Positions 62,175 to 64,000 of a DNA stretch of 64,000 nt are shown here, piece by piece. The stretch's first letter is position 1. Each line of letters begins with the position of its first letter. Below the pieces are notes generated by a model. That model did no database searches and was not told the DNA's origin. It saw only the letters and a list, made by a program, of their open reading frames with translations. Position numbers and translations under genes: made by a program. Source of the DNA: Robiginitomaculum sp. (lineage in GTDB: Bacteria; Pseudomonadota; Alphaproteobacteria; Caulobacterales; Maricaulaceae); NCBI GenBank assembly GCA_021776515.1, contig JAJFFS010000011.1:62001-126000 (forward strand), read 5' to 3'.

Positions 62175-63692
62175 ATGTCAAAACCACGCAACGATATTGC
62201 TGCCAATACTCTTGATTTTGAAGAACATGCCCTGATTGCCCCCACAGGGTTTCGTGAATATGATGCTCGCTGGTGGTTTGGCCGATTGGACAGCAGCACC
62301 CCCCCACAAATCAACCTGTTAGGCATTCAAGCCCTGGGGTTTGGTCTGGGTACACTTATTCATGAACTGGGCAAAACACCTGCCATTGTGGTCGGCCATG
62401 ATTACCGTTCTTATTCTCTGTCGATCAAACAGGCGCTAACACTGGGTTTGATACGCGCCGGTGTGCGAGTTCATGATATTGGTTTGGCACTATCACCAAC
62501 CGCCTATTTCGCCCAGTTTGACCTGGATGTGCCTTGCGTGGCCATGGTCACTGCCAGCCACAATGAAAATGGCTGGACCGGGGTTAAAATGGGGGTAGAG
62601 CGCCCTTTGACCTTTGGCCCTGAAGAAATGGAGCGCTTAAAAGACATTGTTCTTGGTGATGAGGGTATAGAGCGCTCCGGTGGGGCATTAATCCATGAAC
62701 ATGGTGTGCGCGACCGTTATTTGGCTGATCTGGCATCCGGAGAAAAGCTGAAGCGTAAAATCAAGGTTATCGCCGCCTGCGGCAACGGTACAGCGGCAGC
62801 ATTTGCCGTACAGGCGCTGGAAGCTATTGGTGCCGAAGTGGTGCCGGTGGATTGTACACTCGATTACACTTTCCCGCGCTACAACCCCAACCCGGAAGAC
62901 ATGAAAATGCTGCATGCCATGGCTGATGCAGTACGTGAACATGGCGCAGATCTGGCGCTGGGTTTTGATGGCGATGGGGACCGTTGCGGCGTGGTGGATA
63001 ATACGGGCGAGGAAATATTTGCTGACAAGGTAGGTGTCATGCTGGCGCGTGACTTATCAGCACAGTTTGAAAATGCTGTTTTCGTTGCCGACGTTAAATC
63101 TACTGGCATTTACGCCATGGACCCGGTGCTAAAAGCCAATGGCGCCACCACAGATTATTATAAAACCGGACATTCCTATATTAAACGGCGTACCAATGAA
63201 CTTGGTGCCATAGCCGGGTTTGAAAAATCAGGTCATTATTTTTTCCGCCCTCCCATTGGGCGCGGCTATGATGATGGCCTGGTAACGGCTATTGCCATTT
63301 TACACATGCTGGACCGCAACCCTGAAAAGTCCATGGCGGATCTGAAGAACGCCCTGCCCAAAACCTGGGGTAGCCCCACCATGTCGCCAGCCTGTGCCGA
63401 CGAGGTTAAATACAATGTAGTGGCGAAGATTGTTGCCGAGTATGAAGCAGGCTTTGCCGCCGGGGAAACCATTATCGGCCAGCCCATTACCAATGTCGTC
63501 ACCGTCAATGGTGTGCGGGTAACGCTGGAAGACGGCACCTGGGGGCTAGTGCGAGCCTCTTCCAACACTCCTAATTTAGTGGTGGTGGTTGAAAGCCCGG
63601 CTTCAGAGGAAAACTTGCGTGCCATGTTTGCCGATATAGAACGGCGGCTGGCCAAACACCCGGAAGTTGGCGCATTTGACCAGAAGCTTTAG
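62175..63692 (+). CDS. Phosphomannomutase/phosphoglucomutase
   Basis: 505 residues. PTGFREYDARWWFG start, catalytic Ser loop MVTASHNENGWTGVKMG, Mg loop GFDGDGDRCGVVD, sugar-binding KSGHYFF and phosphate-binding RASSNTPNLVVVVE. The enzyme interconverts mannose- or glucose-6- and -1-phosphate, feeding GDP-mannose or UDP-glucose synthesis for polysaccharides. ATG 62175 is preceded by GGGAAAT; an in-frame extension from 62070 has no family match. The UDP-glucose dehydrogenase gene follows, consistent with sugar-nucleotide synthesis. Confidence 0.93.
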   Translation: MSKPRNDIAANTLDFEEHALIAPTGFREYDARWWFGRLDSSTPPQINLLGIQALGFGLGTLIHELGKTPAIVVGHDYRSYSLSIKQALTLGLIRAGVRVHDIGLALSPTAYFAQFDLDVPCVAMVTASHNENGWTGVKMGVERPLTFGPEEMERLKDIVLGDEGIERSGGALIHEHGVRDRYLADLASGEKLKRKIKVIAACGNGTAAAFAVQALEAIGAEVVPVDCTLDYTFPRYNPNPEDMKMLHAMADAVREHGADLALGFDGDGDRCGVVDNTGEEIFADKVGVMLARDLSAQFENAVFVADVKSTGIYAMDPVLKANGATTDYYKTGHSYIKRRTNELGAIAGFEKSGHYFFRPPIGRGYDDGLVTAIAILHMLDRNPEKSMADLKNALPKTWGSPTMSPACADEVKYNVVAKIVAEYEAGFAAGETIIGQPITNVVTVNGVRVTLEDGTWGLVRASSNTPNLVVVVESPASEENLRAMFADIERRLAKHPEVGAFDQKL

Positions 63693-63716
63693 CTTTATAA
63701 ACATAGGAAACCGCTT

Positions 63717-64000
63717 ATGCGCGTAGCAATGGTAGGAACCGGTTATGTCGGCCTGGTATCAGGTGTGTGTTTTGCTGATTTTGGCCATCAGGTTATTTGT
63801 GTTGATAAAGATGCCGACAAAATAGCGCTGCTGAAAGAGGGTGGCGTCCCTATTTATGAGCCGGGTCTTGAAGATCTGGTTGCCAATAATGTCCGTGAGG
63901 GCCGCCTTGCTTTTTCCACTGATTTGAAAGCAGCCGTCGCCAATGCTGATGCAGTGTTTATCGCTGTTGGTACACCATCGCGCCGGGGGGATGGGTTTGC
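63717..64000 (+). CDS. UDP-glucose 6-dehydrogenase, N-terminal part (cut by window end)
   Basis: 94 codons to the window edge. [23 protein letters not shown] is the NAD-binding Rossmann motif, followed by [30 protein letters not shown] and [15 protein letters not shown], as in UDP-glucose/GDP-mannose dehydrogenases (Ugd). It oxidises UDP-glucose to UDP-glucuronate for exopolysaccharide synthesis. AGGAAA precedes ATG 63717. The gene runs off the right end, so the catalytic Cys is not visible and GDP-mannose dehydrogenase cannot be excluded. Neighbour to the phosphomannomutase gene on the same strand. Confidence 0.9.
   Translation, partial: MRVAMVGTGYVGLVSGVCFADFGHQVICVDKDADKIALLKEGGVPIYEPGLEDLVANNVREGRLAFSTDLKAAVANADAVFIAVGTPSRRGDGF

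Noticed and set aside
1-64000. CRISPR arrays, tRNA genes, insertion sequences, prophage
   Set aside because: No regularly spaced repeats with unique spacers, no cloverleaf-like intergenic segments and no transposase or integrase-like proteins were found; the direct and inverted repeats seen are short dispersed elements.

Overview
The window looks like the chromosome of an alphaproteobacterium. The clearest lineage markers are a GapR/DUF2312 protein, an EipA/DUF1134 protein, a COQ9 protein, a DUF1674 (SDHAF4-like) protein, a three-gene pntAA-pntAB-pntB transhydrogenase, an alphaproteobacterial-type S21, and the gene orders xseB-ispA-dxs, cobalamin adenosyltransferase-etfB-etfA and argH-small lipoprotein. 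Base composition is moderate (about half GC by eye), and coding density is very high with many 1-4 nt overlaps. The order or genus cannot be fixed from this sequence. I found no rRNA, tRNA, CRISPR array, transposase or prophage genes; the region reads as core, mostly housekeeping chromosome.

Layout. 1-1733 (minus): oligopeptide ABC permeases oppB and oppC, oppC cut by the window edge. 1931-5182: a DUF442 phosphatase-like protein, a small secreted protein, an ATP-grasp-like protein, a metallo-beta-lactamase-fold hydrolase and a frameshifted membrane-protein gene. 5265-11909 (plus): a tightly packed run of ybjQ-like, signal peptidase I, SDR, histone-deacetylase-family, histidine phosphatase, xseB, ispA and dxs genes, the last two supplying isoprenoid precursors. 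11940-16361 (minus): DUF938 methyltransferase, heparinase II/III, glycine-zipper lipoprotein and RsmB-like rRNA methyltransferase. 16434-20930: DUF1674, exported proteins, thermonuclease, endonuclease III, SDR and pterin dehydratase. 21043-24169: the proton-translocating transhydrogenase, whose PntAA carries an unusual Lys/Ala/Pro tail. 24199-31527: diguanylate cyclase, purE, coq9, rpsU (apparent ATC start), a NatAB-like ABC exporter, a COX IV-like protein and a hydrolase. 31711-39502: an NtrC-type regulator, gapR, DUF1028, DksA-like, acyltransferase, threonine synthase-like, epoxide hydrolase and MarR genes. 39530-46441: enoyl-CoA hydratase, VOC, ubiD, esterase, nucleotidyltransferase, eipA and lepA. 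46447-52685: a pyridoxal kinase-DUF429 fusion, CitE-like lyase, DUF1304, arsC, MATE and pyrD. 52682-58796: DUF952, an S24 repressor-like protein, cobalamin adenosyltransferase, etfBA, two very small genes, TlpA-like, argH and a small lipoprotein. 58895-64000: a UbiH-type monooxygenase, a large secreted protein, phosphomannomutase and the start of UDP-glucose dehydrogenase.

Functional themes are quinone and isoprenoid metabolism (ispA, dxs, ubiD, coq9, ubiH-like), redox balance (pnt, etf, TlpA-like), envelope biogenesis (lepB, eipA, lipoproteins, phosphomannomutase, ugd) and translation (rpsU, lepA, rsmB). Palindromic dispersed repeats of two or three families occupy several of the wider intergenic gaps, mostly where genes converge. 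The items most worth a second look are the rpsU start codon, the PntAA histone-H1-like tail, the PdxY-DUF429 fusion, a 58-residue internally deleted DUF1203 gene, and a 40-bp tandem repeat at 58794. I did not see a convincing new multigene defence or mobile system.
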